This document shows positions 9,364 through 17,905 of a stretch of DNA of 64,000 nt, one piece after another (within the stretch, counting starts at the first letter, position 1; every line of letters starts with the position of its first letter). Below the pieces are notes generated by a model. That model had not been told where the DNA came from, made no database searches, and saw only the letters and a list, made by a program, of their open reading frames with translations. The stretch comes from CADEEV01 sp964442185 (GTDB lineage Bacteria > Acidobacteriota > Vicinamibacteria > Fen-336). The stretch spans positions 4,870-68,869 of the forward strand of contig CAYTWT010000229.1 in the NCBI GenBank assembly GCA_964442185.1, given 5' to 3'. Position numbers and translations under genes: made by a program.

Positions 9364-11739
9364 TCAGGCGATCCCGGCTCCGATCCGCGAAGCGGGCTTG
9401 CGTGGCCGCTGGAACCGGGAAAGAAACGGCGCGCAGGCCTTCTCGAAGCGCGCTTCGAGAAGCACGCCAGCCTCGCCGGGAACCGGGCCCAGACGGCGCC
9501 AGGCCTCACGCATCGACTCGACCTCGTCGGCCTCGGCCTTGCGCCGGGCGTCGGCGTCGGCCTTGCCGCCCATCGTATTGCTGGCGAGCGCTTCTTTCAG
9601 CCGGCGGGCCAGATCGTCTCCGCTCAGGCTACCGGGGTCCGGCGGCGCGGCCTCGGCTCGCGCTAGAAGCGCCTCCAGCCTCGAGAGCAGCTTCTCCTTG
9701 CGGGCCCGGTTCATCTCCGGATCGAGGTCGGTGCCCTTGAACGCTGCGGGCCAGGCCGCGACCAGCTTGTTCCGGGCCAGGGCAAAGCGCGCGGCAAAGG
9801 CGGCCTCCTCGATCGCCGGCAGGCCCGTCGCCTGCCGCGCCCGCACCTGGAGCGCGGCGATGGCGGCAGCCAGACCGTCCGGCGCAGCGGAGCCGTCGGG
9901 CTGTGGAGCGAGCGCTTCGATTTCGATACACAGCGCCTCGCGTTCGGCCCGCTGGCTGGCGGCCGCGATCTCGTCGCGATGCTTGTAGCGCTCGAAGACG
10001 GCGGCGCCGGCTTTTGCAAAGCGTTCCCAGAGTGCCTCGGACTTGCTGCGGCGCACCGCTCCGATGCCCTTCCATTCGGCCTGCAGCTTCTTCACTTCGG
10101 CGACCGCGGCTTCCCAGTCGGTGGAAGCGGCGAGCGCCTCGGCCTTCTCGATGAGCGCGGTCTTCGAGGCCAGGTTCGCGGTCCACTGTTCCTTGCGCTG
10201 CCTCAGGTCTTCCTGCTTGCGCCTGAAGAAAAGGTCGCACGCCGTGCGGAAGCGCTGCCAGGCCGCCTCTGCCCGCCCGCGCGGCGCAGGCCCGATCTCC
10301 TTCCAGAGCGCGTGCAGGGCCTTCAGCTCTTCGGCGGCCCTCACCCAGTCGGTGGATTCGGCGAGGGCCTCGGCCTGCTCGCACAGCGCCTGCTTCCGCT
10401 TCAAGTTCTCGCGCTCGGCCTGGTTCTTCTTCTCGAAGAAGGCGTCGAGCCGCTCCTTCAGCTTCGAGCGCACGGCCTGGTAGCGCTGACGCAGCGCCTC
10501 GGCCTGATCGCGCGGCGCGTGGCGCGCTTCCGACCAGCGCTGGTCGCACTCCCGCAGCTCGAGCGCGACCTTCTCGAGGTCCTCGCGCCCGGCGAGTCCT
10601 GCCACGCGCTCGCAGAGTTGCTCCTGGACCCCCGCGTTGCTCCAGCGCGTCCAGTCCTCGGCTTCGCGCAGCGGCTGGCTCTTCGCGAACACGGCCGCGC
10701 GCGCCGCCCGCACCCGCTGCGTCAGCTTCGGAGCCACCTTCTCCAGGTCCGCGTGCGCGATCCGGACCTCCCGCAAGGCGGCATCGGCGTCGCGGAGCGT
10801 GAGGCTCGCGCCCGCTCCCAGTGACTCGAGCCGCTGCGCGAGCGCCTCGATTCGCGCCAGGCGCTCTCGACGCTCCTTCTCCTGTGCCTGCCGGACCTCG
10901 GCGGCCGAGGGCCCCGCCGGAGCGGGCGCTGCGGCCTGGGAGACGAGCTCTGGCGTCGCGACTGCCAGCGCCTCGGCGAGCACGGGCGGGGCAGGCTCCG
11001 GCGCCTCGGCTGCGGCGGGCGGCGCTGCGACCGGGTCCGAGTCAGGGGTGGCCGCTTCCGTCGCCGGCGCTTCGGACAACGCTTCGACCGGCGCCACTGG
11101 CTCCGGCTTGGGCAGAAGGGCTACCAGCCGTGCGGCGGCGCGACGCGACGCCGCACCGTTCCTGGCCTTCCCGGCGAGGAGCCGCAGCGCTTCGAGATCG
11201 TCGATCCGGTCGACGGCCCCGATCGCGACATCCTTGTGCTCGGTCCTCTGGGCGATCTCGAGCAGCAGCCACGCGTCGGCGACGCGCGCGAGCGCCTCGC
11301 GTCGCACGGCCGGATCCTCGGCGCTCCTCGCTACGTTCGCGAGCGCGTGCTCGTCCGCAAGCCGGCCCGCCGCTTCGACTCGCAGTGCGGGAACGGCCGC
11401 TCCCTTCGCGAGTGTGGTCAGCGACCGGGTGTCCCCGAGCGCGCCAAAGGCCGTGCGGGCCGCCGCCTCGTCAGCTCCGCGCGCTACCTCCAGAAGGCAA
11501 GCCCGTGCCTCCTCGCGCACGCCCTCGTCGCTATCCGCGCGCGCCGCGCCGACGACGACGGGCAGCGCGGTAACCCGCTTGAGAGCCGAGCGCCGCACGC
11601 GGGCATCCGAGTCACTCCGGGCCAACGAGGTCAGGATCTCCTGCTCCCCCGACGCCAGCTCGCGCACCCCTTCGAGGCGTACGCTGGGGTCTTCGTGCTC
11701 CCAGGCCGGCCGCCGGCGGAAGCGATCGAGCAGCGTCAC
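9364..11739 (-). CDS. HEAT-like and DUF349 repeat protein
   Basis: The 791-aa cytosolic-looking protein has an N-terminal part (about 1-230) of alternating short helices resembling HEAT/armadillo repeats, a Pro/Ala/Glu-rich linker (about 230-290), then helical DUF349-type repeats. The latter recur as W-x-EIG-x(2,3)-R-x(3)-EA-x-WQRF-like units, for example LWKEIGPAPRGRAEAAWQRF and EWKGIGAVRRSKSEALWERF. No signal peptide or membrane segment is visible. DUF349 proteins are widespread but poorly understood. The start codon is GTG with only a weak ribosome site. It lies 32 bp upstream of bpt on the same strand. Confidence 0.75.
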   Translation of the reverse strand: MTLLDRFRRRPAWEHEDPSVRLEGVRELASGEQEILTSLARSDSDARVRRSALKRVTALPVVVGAARADSDEGVREEARACLLEVARGADEAAARTAFGALGDTRSLTTLAKGAAVPALRVEAAGRLADEHALANVARSAEDPAVRREALARVADAWLLLEIAQRTEHKDVAIGAVDRIDDLEALRLLAGKARNGAASRRAAARLVALLPKPEPVAPVEALSEAPATEAATPDSDPVAAPPAAAEAPEPAPPVLAEALAVATPELVSQAAAPAPAGPSAAEVRQAQEKERRERLARIEALAQRLESLGAGASLTLRDADAALREVRIAHADLEKVAPKLTQRVRAARAAVFAKSQPLREAEDWTRWSNAGVQEQLCERVAGLAGREDLEKVALELRECDQRWSEARHAPRDQAEALRQRYQAVRSKLKERLDAFFEKKNQAERENLKRKQALCEQAEALAESTDWVRAAEELKALHALWKEIGPAPRGRAEAAWQRFRTACDLFFRRKQEDLRQRKEQWTANLASKTALIEKAEALAASTDWEAAVAEVKKLQAEWKGIGAVRRSKSEALWERFAKAGAAVFERYKHRDEIAAASQRAEREALCIEIEALAPQPDGSAAPDGLAAAIAALQVRARQATGLPAIEEAAFAARFALARNKLVAAWPAAFKGTDLDPEMNRARKEKLLSRLEALLARAEAAPPDPGSLSGDDLARRLKEALASNTMGGKADADARRKAEADEVESMREAWRRLGPVPGEAGVLLEARFEKACAPFLSRFQRPRKPASRIGAGIA

Positions 11740-11840
11740 CGAGGTCTCACCACTGGCGTTTATCGTAGCCCAAGTGCAGCTCCAGAACTGCCGAACTCGG
11801 GGCCTCGGGGTAAGATCCTGCTCTCGTCCCTGGAGGCAAG

Positions 11841-13457
11841 GTGGCCAAGATCGTCGAGTGCGTCCCCAACTTCTCCGAAGGCCGCGACCGGGCCATGATC
11901 GACAAGCTCGCCGACAGCATTCGGAAGACGCCGGGCTGCAGCCTGCTCGACGTGGACCCGGGCGCCTCGACCCACCGCACGGTCTTCACCTTCGTGGGCT
12001 CGCCCGAGGCCGTCGTCGAAGGCGCCCTGGCCTCCGCCCGGCTCGCCCGGCAGCTCCTCGACATGCGCAAACACAGCGGCGGGCACCCACGAATGGGCGC
12101 TCTGGACGTGTGTCCGTTCGTGCCGGTTTCAGGCGTCACGATGGACGACTGCGTGGCATGTGCCCGGGAGTTCGGGCGGCGCGTCGCGGAGGAGCTGGGG
12201 ATCCCGGTGTTCCTGTACGAAGCGGCCTCGCAACAGGCACATCGCAAGAGCCTGAAGCAGATCCGCGAGGGCGAGTACGAGGGCCTCGCCGAGAAGCTCC
12301 GCCAGCCCGAGTGGATGCCCGATTTCGGCCCCGCCAGATTCGTGCCGGAGTGGGGCGCGACAGCCACGGGCGCACGCGGTTTCCTGATCGCCTACAACGT
12401 CAACATCCTCGGCACCAAGGAGCAGGCGCATCGCATCGCCCTCAACCTGCGCGAGCAGGGGCGCGGACCGGGCGAGCCAGGCCGCCTCAAGGCCGTGAAG
12501 GCAATCGGCTGGTGGGTCGAGGAGTACGGCCTGGCCCAGGTCTCGATGAACCTCGACGACTACACGATCACGCCGCCGCACGCGGCCTTCGAAGCCTGCG
12601 TCGAGGAGGCGGCGAAGCTGAAGCTGGGCGTGGCCGGGTCGGAGCTGGTTGGGCTGATCCCGCGCGACGCGCTGCTCGCCGCTGCCGAGCACTACATCGC
12701 CAAGGAGCAGCTGTTCGTGATCGCGGAGTCCCAGAAGATCCGCCTGGCCGTGGAGCGACTCGGGCTCTCCGCCGTGACGCCCTTCGTGCCCGGCAAGCGC
12801 GTGATCGAGCAACTGATCGCAAGCCAAGGCGCTGAGCCGCTCGCCGGCCTGACGGTGCGCCAGTTCGTGGAACTGGTGGGCTCGCGCAGCGCCGCCCCCG
12901 GCGGCGGATCGACGGCGGCGCTGGTCGCGAGCCTGGGCGCCGGCCTCGGCGCGATGATGGGCTGGATGACCTACGGCAAGCGCAAGTTCGAGGCGCAGGA
13001 CGCAGTGATGCGCCGGCTGATCCCTCCGTTACACCGGGCGATGGAGGAGCTGCTGCCGATGATCGACGCCGACACCAGCGCCTTCGGCGACTACATCGCG
13101 GCCCTGGGACTGCCGCAGGACACGCCCGAGCGCGCGGCGGCACGCGAGGCGGCGCTGCAGGCCGGCCTGCGCCAGGCCATCCTTGTGCCGCTGTCCACGA
13201 TGCGGATCGCGGATCGTGCCTGGGAGCCGATGCTCGAGATGGCCCGGCTCGGGAACGTCGCCTCGCGCTCGGACCTCGAAGTCGGAGCGCGCTGCCTCGA
13301 GACCGGCATCTGGGGCGCGCACCGCAACGTCTTGACCAACCTCACGCAGCTTCACGACGAGGCCTTCCGGAAGGCGGTCTCGAGCGAGGCCGACACGCTG
13401 GCGGCGCGCGCGGGGGCGCGATCGAGCGAAGTGCTCGCTACCCTGGAGAAACGCTGA
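11841..13457 (+). CDS. ftcD: Glutamate formimidoyltransferase / formiminotetrahydrofolate cyclodeaminase
   Basis: The 538-aa fusion joins a formiminotransferase (about 1-300; KIVECVPNFSEGRD start and HSGGHPRMGALDV with catalytic His82) to a cyclodeaminase (about 335-538; SAAPGGGSTAALVASLGAGLG). It moves the formimino group of formiminoglutamate to tetrahydrofolate and releases ammonia to give methenyl-THF. No hutH, hutU or hutI lies nearby; relatives outside histidine operons have been linked to recycling of 5-formyl-THF, which may be the role here. GTG 11841 has TGGAGG at 11831-11836. A TAAGAT at 11811-11816 could be a -10 element, without a good -35. Confidence 0.93.
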   Translation: MAKIVECVPNFSEGRDRAMIDKLADSIRKTPGCSLLDVDPGASTHRTVFTFVGSPEAVVEGALASARLARQLLDMRKHSGGHPRMGALDVCPFVPVSGVTMDDCVACAREFGRRVAEELGIPVFLYEAASQQAHRKSLKQIREGEYEGLAEKLRQPEWMPDFGPARFVPEWGATATGARGFLIAYNVNILGTKEQAHRIALNLREQGRGPGEPGRLKAVKAIGWWVEEYGLAQVSMNLDDYTITPPHAAFEACVEEAAKLKLGVAGSELVGLIPRDALLAAAEHYIAKEQLFVIAESQKIRLAVERLGLSAVTPFVPGKRVIEQLIASQGAEPLAGLTVRQFVELVGSRSAAPGGGSTAALVASLGAGLGAMMGWMTYGKRKFEAQDAVMRRLIPPLHRAMEELLPMIDADTSAFGDYIAALGLPQDTPERAAAREAALQAGLRQAILVPLSTMRIADRAWEPMLEMARLGNVASRSDLEVGARCLETGIWGAHRNVLTNLTQLHDEAFRKAVSSEADTLAARAGARSSEVLATLEKR

Positions 13458-13957
13458 TGCCGCCCGAGCCCTGGCTGCGCGGAGAGCTCGACGGGATCGA
13501 CCCGTGGCTGATGCCGGTCGCCCACGCCTTCGTGCACGCCGGTGAGGAACTCGCGCGCGCTGCCGAGGACTTGTCCGTCGAACAACTCTGGGCTCGGCCC
13601 GGCGGCGCAGCCTCGGTCGCGTTCCACATCCGGCACACGGGCGGCGCGACCGATCGGCTTCTCGCCTACGCCCGTGGCGAGGCGCTTACGGACGCACAGA
13701 AGCAGGCCGCGGCTGCCGAAACACAAGAGCAGCCGCGCGGCGAAGCCGCGTCGCTGCTGGGCGAACTGACGGCGGCGCTGGCTCGCGCCACTGCTCAATT
13801 GCGCGAGACGCCCCGCGGGCTCCTGCTCGAGCCCCGCGGCGTCGGCCGCGCGCAGCTTCCGAGCAACGTCCTCGGACTGCTCTTCCACGCGGCGGAGCAC
13901 GCGCAGCGCCACGCCGGCCAGGCCGTGACGACCGCCAAGATCCTGCGCGGCCTCTAG
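13457..13957 (+). CDS. DinB superfamily protein
   Basis: A 166-aa four-helix-bundle protein of the DinB/YfiT type. The three metal-binding histidines can be placed in FHIRHTGGATDRLL and HAAEHAQRHAGQ. Members include thiol-dependent S-transferases (bacillithiol, mycothiol) and uncharacterised stress proteins; substrate is not predictable. Its ATG overlaps the last base of the ftcD stop, so it is translationally coupled to ftcD. It converges with ybaK with only 3 bp between the stops. Confidence 0.8.
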   Translation: MPPEPWLRGELDGIDPWLMPVAHAFVHAGEELARAAEDLSVEQLWARPGGAASVAFHIRHTGGATDRLLAYARGEALTDAQKQAAAAETQEQPRGEAASLLGELTAALARATAQLRETPRGLLLEPRGVGRAQLPSNVLGLLFHAAEHAQRHAGQAVTTAKILRGL

Positions 13958-13960
13958 CTT

Positions 13961-14446
13961 CTAGCCCTCGAGCGCGACGTCGACCAGCGTCGGCTGTAGT
14001 ACCCGGACCAGGTCGGCAGGCGTGAGACCCACCAGAAAGCCGCGACTGCCGCCATTGACGAAGACCCGCTGCAGCGACAGGATCGTGCGCTCGGCGAAGA
14101 CCGCCAGCGTCTTGCGCGTGCCGAAGGGCGAAGTGCCTCCCACGAGATAGCCGGTGTGGCGGCTCGCGGCCTGCGGATCGCACAAGCGCAGGGAGCGGCG
14201 CTTGGCCTGGCGCGCGAGCGCCTTCAGACTCACCTCGCGATCGCCGTGCATCAGCATCAGGAGCGGCTCGCCCGCCTCGTCTTCCAGCACCAGCGTCTTG
14301 ACGACCGCGTGCTCTTCCACGCCCAGGGCCTGCGACGATGTCGCCGTGCCCCCGCGCTCCTGGTATCTGTAGAGATGCTCGGTGTACGCGATCCCCGCCT
14401 CGCGCAGCGACCGGACTGCGGGCGTCGAAGGCGCACCTCCGCTCAC
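13961..14446 (-). CDS. ybaK: Cys-tRNA(Pro)/Cys-tRNA(Cys) deacylase YbaK type
   Basis: The 161-aa protein has the YbaK/ProX editing-domain fold, hydrolysing Cys mischarged on tRNA(Pro). Hallmarks are VEEHAVVKTLVL with the catalytic lysine, SLKALARQAKRRSLRL, and HTGYLVGGTSPFGTRKTL. GTG 14446 gives the natural N-terminus; an ORF extension upstream is merely an overlap with the next gene. It is the last gene of the minus-strand lipid run, 2 bp after the CDP-alcohol phosphotransferase stop. Confidence 0.9.
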   Translation of the reverse strand: MSGGAPSTPAVRSLREAGIAYTEHLYRYQERGGTATSSQALGVEEHAVVKTLVLEDEAGEPLLMLMHGDREVSLKALARQAKRRSLRLCDPQAASRHTGYLVGGTSPFGTRKTLAVFAERTILSLQRVFVNGGSRGFLVGLTPADLVRVLQPTLVDVALEG

Positions 14447-14448
14447 GG

Positions 14449-15195
14449 CTATTGGCGACCGGCCTCGCGCAGGCGGGCCGAGATCCAGAAGGTTCTGTGC
14501 GCAGCGGTCAGGAACGTGCCCGCGGCGATGAGCGCCACGCTCCAGAGGACGATGCTCCCGGATGCGACCTCGAGCGCGCTCGAGAGCGGCGCATCCGCGA
14601 AACAGGCCAGGCAGGTCAGCACCAGACGCTCGGCGCGTTGCATCAGGCCCTCCTTGCACAGCACGCCAACGCTCTCGCCGCGCGCTCGCGTGTAGCTGAC
14701 CAGCAGCGAGCCCGTGATGGCGGCGGTCGCGAGCAGGGGCCCCCACGTGAAGCCGCGCAGGAACACGACGAAGCCCAGGAACGCGAACACCTCGACGAAG
14801 CGGTCGAGGGTGCTGTCGATGAACTTCCCGTAGCTGGAGTCGAGCTTGAGGGCGCGCGCGAGCCGGCCGTCGAGGATGTCGCAGATGCCGCCCAGCGCGA
14901 TCGCCCAGCCACCCAGCTCCAGATGCTCGGTCGCGATCAGCAGGCCCGAGAGGGCACCGAAAGCCAAGCCCGCGAAGTTGAGGGCGTCGGGGCCTGCGCC
15001 GATCGCGAGAAGGAATCGCTCAGCAGGCGAGATCACCCACATCAACCAGTGGACAAGGAAGTTCCCGATGCCCATCAGGAATTGGGCGCCCTTGCGCTCC
15101 GCGTCCGCGTCGCGCCGCCCGAAGGTCGCAAAGGCGAGCATGGACGCGGACGCGAGGCCGAGAGTCGCGATCAGCGCGACGAGAGAGGGGGTCAA
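14449..15195 (-). CDS. CDP-alcohol phosphatidyltransferase family membrane enzyme
   Basis: The 248-aa integral membrane protein has the full catalytic motif D-x2-D-G-x2-A-R-x8-G-x3-D-x3-D in DILDGRLARALKLDSSYGKF followed by IDSTLD. Such enzymes exchange CMP of a CDP-linked lipid for an alcohol such as inositol phosphate, glycerol phosphate, serine or choline, building a phospholipid headgroup in the inner membrane. Several hydrophobic segments flank the motif. It overlaps the Tam41-like gene by 4 bp and belongs to the lipid operon. The acceptor alcohol, and whether the donor is CDP-diacylglycerol or another CDP-lipid, cannot be told. Confidence 0.88.
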   Translation of the reverse strand: MTPSLVALIATLGLASASMLAFATFGRRDADAERKGAQFLMGIGNFLVHWLMWVISPAERFLLAIGAGPDALNFAGLAFGALSGLLIATEHLELGGWAIALGGICDILDGRLARALKLDSSYGKFIDSTLDRFVEVFAFLGFVVFLRGFTWGPLLATAAITGSLLVSYTRARGESVGVLCKEGLMQRAERLVLTCLACFADAPLSSALEVASGSIVLWSVALIAAGTFLTAAHRTFWISARLREAGRQ

Positions 15196-16184
15196 CGCCG
15201 TTTGTCCTTGTCACGAAGATACCGGAAGACCCGCGGCCAGAGAAACACGAGCGGGAAGCGCCGCTCGCGCGGCGCGAGAACGACCTTTTCGCCACTGTGC
15301 CGCTCCGCCTTGCGCACGATGTACTCGAGCCAGGCCTCGAAGGTCAGCACGTACTTCGCCCAACGGGCGGTGGCCCGGAACAGCGAACGCCGGAAATAGG
15401 CTTCGGCTCTGCTGCGCTCGTCTGACGCCACCGGTTGCGCGAGGGCATACCGCTCCGGACCTGCGCTGCGCAGCGCGCCGTCCTCGCGATACGCCTCCAA
15501 CAGACGAGCGTAGAGCGGCACGAGTTCCGAGCGCTGTGCCTCGAAGAGCGCGCCTGCGCGGCCCGTCGCTTCGGGCCGGATCTCCCGCGACAGGGAGACG
15601 CTCAGCAGCCTACGACAGTACTCGGCCGCGTCGAAGCTCTCGGGCAGCCAGGGCCGGATCCAGTCGAGTGTCACGAGATGGGCGGAGGCCAGCGCGTCGA
15701 GGGCGCCAGCGTGCGCGCCTGCGTCGGCCGCGTACAAGAGCTCCGCCGGCTGGAAGAGCCGGCCGGCGCAGAAGTGATCGCAACGCGCCGCGGAGGTCTC
15801 CCGGGCGAAGGCCTTCTCGTCGATCACAGCGCACTTGCCGTGCAGGTCGCGGCCGTCTTCAGCCACGGCGCGAAAGGAGATCTGGTTCGGCGGCAGCCAG
15901 CGGTTGAGCCCGGCGACAAGCGCCGGCGAGCGCCGCAACTGTCCCGCTTCTCGAAGCCCACGATAGAAGCGCCCGTAGTCGCTCGTCAGGACGAAGAGAT
16001 CGAAGGCGCTCCATTCGTTGCGCGCGGCCGCCTGGCTTCGCTGCGAGCCGAAGAAGACGACGGCTCGCACGGCCCCGCCCCCCGCGCTCGCGAGAGCCCG
16101 CGCGAGGGCAGCCGCCTCGGGCCGGACAGCTGCTCGGGACGCGCGCTCGCGGACGAGCGCCTGCGCCGCCTCACGCGCCGGCAC
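15192..16184 (-). CDS. Tam41/Mmp37-like nucleotidyltransferase (putative CDP-diacylglycerol synthase)
   Basis: The 330-aa soluble-looking protein begins with a nucleotidyltransferase core: FFGSQRS (Gly46-Ser47) and AFDLFVL with Asp62. Further on, KCAVID (from Lys117) followed by CAGRLFQPAELLY (139-151) resembles the KYGVI and AGRLxKP signatures of mitochondrial Tam41, which makes CDP-diacylglycerol from phosphatidate and CTP. Its neighbours fit: a phosphatidate-forming acyltransferase upstream and a CDP-alcohol phosphotransferase downstream. GTG 16184 overlaps the acyltransferase end by 14 bp. The family call is from memory of motifs and could be wrong; a generic polymerase-beta-like nucleotidyltransferase is the alternative. 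Confidence 0.55.
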   Translation of the reverse strand: MPAREAAQALVRERASRAAVRPEAAALARALASAGGGAVRAVVFFGSQRSQAAARNEWSAFDLFVLTSDYGRFYRGLREAGQLRRSPALVAGLNRWLPPNQISFRAVAEDGRDLHGKCAVIDEKAFARETSAARCDHFCAGRLFQPAELLYAADAGAHAGALDALASAHLVTLDWIRPWLPESFDAAEYCRRLLSVSLSREIRPEATGRAGALFEAQRSELVPLYARLLEAYREDGALRSAGPERYALAQPVASDERSRAEAYFRRSLFRATARWAKYVLTFEAWLEYIVRKAERHSGEKVVLAPRERRFPLVFLWPRVFRYLRDKDKRR

Positions 16185-16950
16185 GCCGCCGCCTCATCTC
16201 TCCCAGGTGCGCGACGATGCGCCCGCGGCATTCCTCGACGAAGCCGGGCAGGCCAGTCTCGTCCGCCGGTGGCAGAAAGGGGCCTAGCACTTCGGTCTCG
16301 CCGCGCAGTTTCGGAACGTTGCCGAGGAAGTCGACGAAGCGACGGCCCTCCCAAAGCCCGTCGAGCACCACCAGGTAGACCGGCAGCCGCCTTTCGGTCA
16401 GGGCCGCGACCGTGCCGGCGCTCCGGAACGGCCGCAGCTCTCCGTCAAGGCTCCGATGCCCCTCAGGAAAAACGACCAGGCCGTGTTGCTGCTCGCGGCC
16501 GGCGAGGCGCATCGCCTCGAGGGCTCCCTTCGGATCGCGTCGCGGGTCGACCACGGGACAGCGGAGCAACCAGATGGACGGCGCCACCAGCGGGATGTAC
16601 CAGCGCGTGTACAGCACGCGCGGGACGAATGCGGGCACGTACGGGCGGCCCATCAGCACCACAATCGGGATGTCGAGCTGGGACTGGTGGTTCATCAAGA
16701 CCAGCGCGGGGCCAGCGGTCGGCAGGACGCCCCGCCGCGCGAAGCGCGCACCGCCGAGCTCGAACAGGAACAGGATCCCGCGCGACATGTGACGCATGAA
16801 GAGCGACACGATCGTCCTTCGCCTGGAAGGCCAAGCCGCGCCCAGCGGCAGGGCGACCAGGTAGCAAAGCGGCGCATTCACGGCGAACCAGAGCACCACG
16901 CCGAGGAGCGACAGCGCGCCGCGCAACGGGCGGAACAGGCCCGCCGCCAT
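16171..16950 (-). CDS. 1-acyl-sn-glycerol-3-phosphate acyltransferase (PlsC family)
   Basis: The 259-aa membrane-anchored acyltransferase has the NHQSQLD (H-x4-D) catalytic motif and FPEGHRS substrate motif of the PlsC/LPLAT family, plus a hydrophobic N-terminal segment. PlsC adds the second acyl chain to lysophosphatidate to form phosphatidate at the inner membrane. ATG 16950 is chosen because it follows the upstream stop by one base and gives a standard N-terminus. In this operon it would feed the Tam41-like enzyme, or acylate a different lipid if the operon makes sphingolipid-like molecules. Confidence 0.9.
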   Translation of the reverse strand: MAAGLFRPLRGALSLLGVVLWFAVNAPLCYLVALPLGAAWPSRRRTIVSLFMRHMSRGILFLFELGGARFARRGVLPTAGPALVLMNHQSQLDIPIVVLMGRPYVPAFVPRVLYTRWYIPLVAPSIWLLRCPVVDPRRDPKGALEAMRLAGREQQHGLVVFPEGHRSLDGELRPFRSAGTVAALTERRLPVYLVVLDGLWEGRRFVDFLGNVPKLRGETEVLGPFLPPADETGLPGFVEECRGRIVAHLGEMRRRRAGA

Positions 16951-16951
16951 C

Positions 16952-17905
16952 TCAGGCGCTCGCGGGAACAAGCACGTCGAGAGCCGCCGGCACGCTCTCG
17001 ACGTCAAACTGGGTTGAGCCCGCGCGGTTCCACTCCCCGTCGGTCTCGTAGGCCGGCGGCTCCGGGAAGCTCAGCCTGAGGCGCCGAACCCGCGTGCTTT
17101 CGACGTGCGCAGAGGCGCCGTGCGTCCCAGCGAGCAGCCGCTGCATGATCCGGAGGCGGGCGAAGAAGCCCATGTTGCCGAAGGCGACGGCGTCGAGCTG
17201 CCCGTCGCCGAGATCGGCGGCGGGGGCGATCTGGAAACCGCCGCCGAAGACGCGCGCGTTCGCGATCACGAGCATCAACAGCTCCCGCTTTCGCGCCGGC
17301 GCAGCGTCGTCGGCCATCTCGACCGAAAAACCGGGGAACGAACCCAGCTGGCGCAGCGCACAGTACAGGTAGAGCAGCGGCCCTTCGAGGTACGCCACGT
17401 TCCAGGAGTCCTCGAGCACGGCCACGTCATAGCCGAAGCCGGCGATGTTCAGGAAGTGGCGGCTCTCGATCCGGCCCACGTCGATGCTACGGACATGGCC
17501 GTCGCTCACGATCCTGGCGCAGCCCCGCACGTCGCGCGGCGGGATGCCAAGGGACTTGGCGAGGTCGCAGCCCGTGCCGCCCGGCACGAGCCCGAGTCGC
17601 GCGCGCACGCCGGAGCCGAGGATCGCGTTGCCGACATTGCTCCAGGTGCCGTCGCCGCCGACCGCCACGATGGTGCGGTAGCCCTGGCCGATCGCCTCGA
17701 GGGTCAGCCGCGCTTCGTCGCCGGCCTTGGTGGTGAGCCCGTGGCCGACCTCGAGCCCCTGGCTCCTGAGCGCGTCCAGCACCGGGTCCACGAAATTGGC
17801 TCCGCGTCCCTTCCCCGAGCGCGGGTTGAAGACGACGAAGACGCCGCTCAGACGGTCTGCAGGGTGATGAGCGGGTCGAAGCTCTGCTGGCCGCCGCGCA
17901 TCCAC
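16952..17905 (-). CDS. Diacylglycerol kinase-family lipid kinase
   Basis: The protein has the DAGK catalytic domain: VVFNPRSGKG near the start, the nucleotide loop VAVGGDGTWSNV, and VPGGTGCDLAKSLGIP. These kinases phosphorylate diacylglycerol, ceramide or sphingoid bases with ATP. Family members usually begin just before VFVVFNPRSG. No ATG, GTG or TTG is there; the nearest canonical start is GTG 17905, overlapping the previous gene by 58 bp, while a CTG at 17851 would overlap its stop by 4 bp and may be the true start. In a run with a serine-palmitoyltransferase-like gene, a ceramide kinase role is attractive but unproven. Confidence 0.85.
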   Translation of the reverse strand: MDARRPAELRPAHHPADRLSGVFVVFNPRSGKGRGANFVDPVLDALRSQGLEVGHGLTTKAGDEARLTLEAIGQGYRTIVAVGGDGTWSNVGNAILGSGVRARLGLVPGGTGCDLAKSLGIPPRDVRGCARIVSDGHVRSIDVGRIESRHFLNIAGFGYDVAVLEDSWNVAYLEGPLLYLYCALRQLGSFPGFSVEMADDAAPARKRELLMLVIANARVFGGGFQIAPAADLGDGQLDAVAFGNMGFFARLRIMQRLLAGTHGASAHVESTRVRRLRLSFPEPPAYETDGEWNRAGSTQFDVESVPAALDVLVPASA

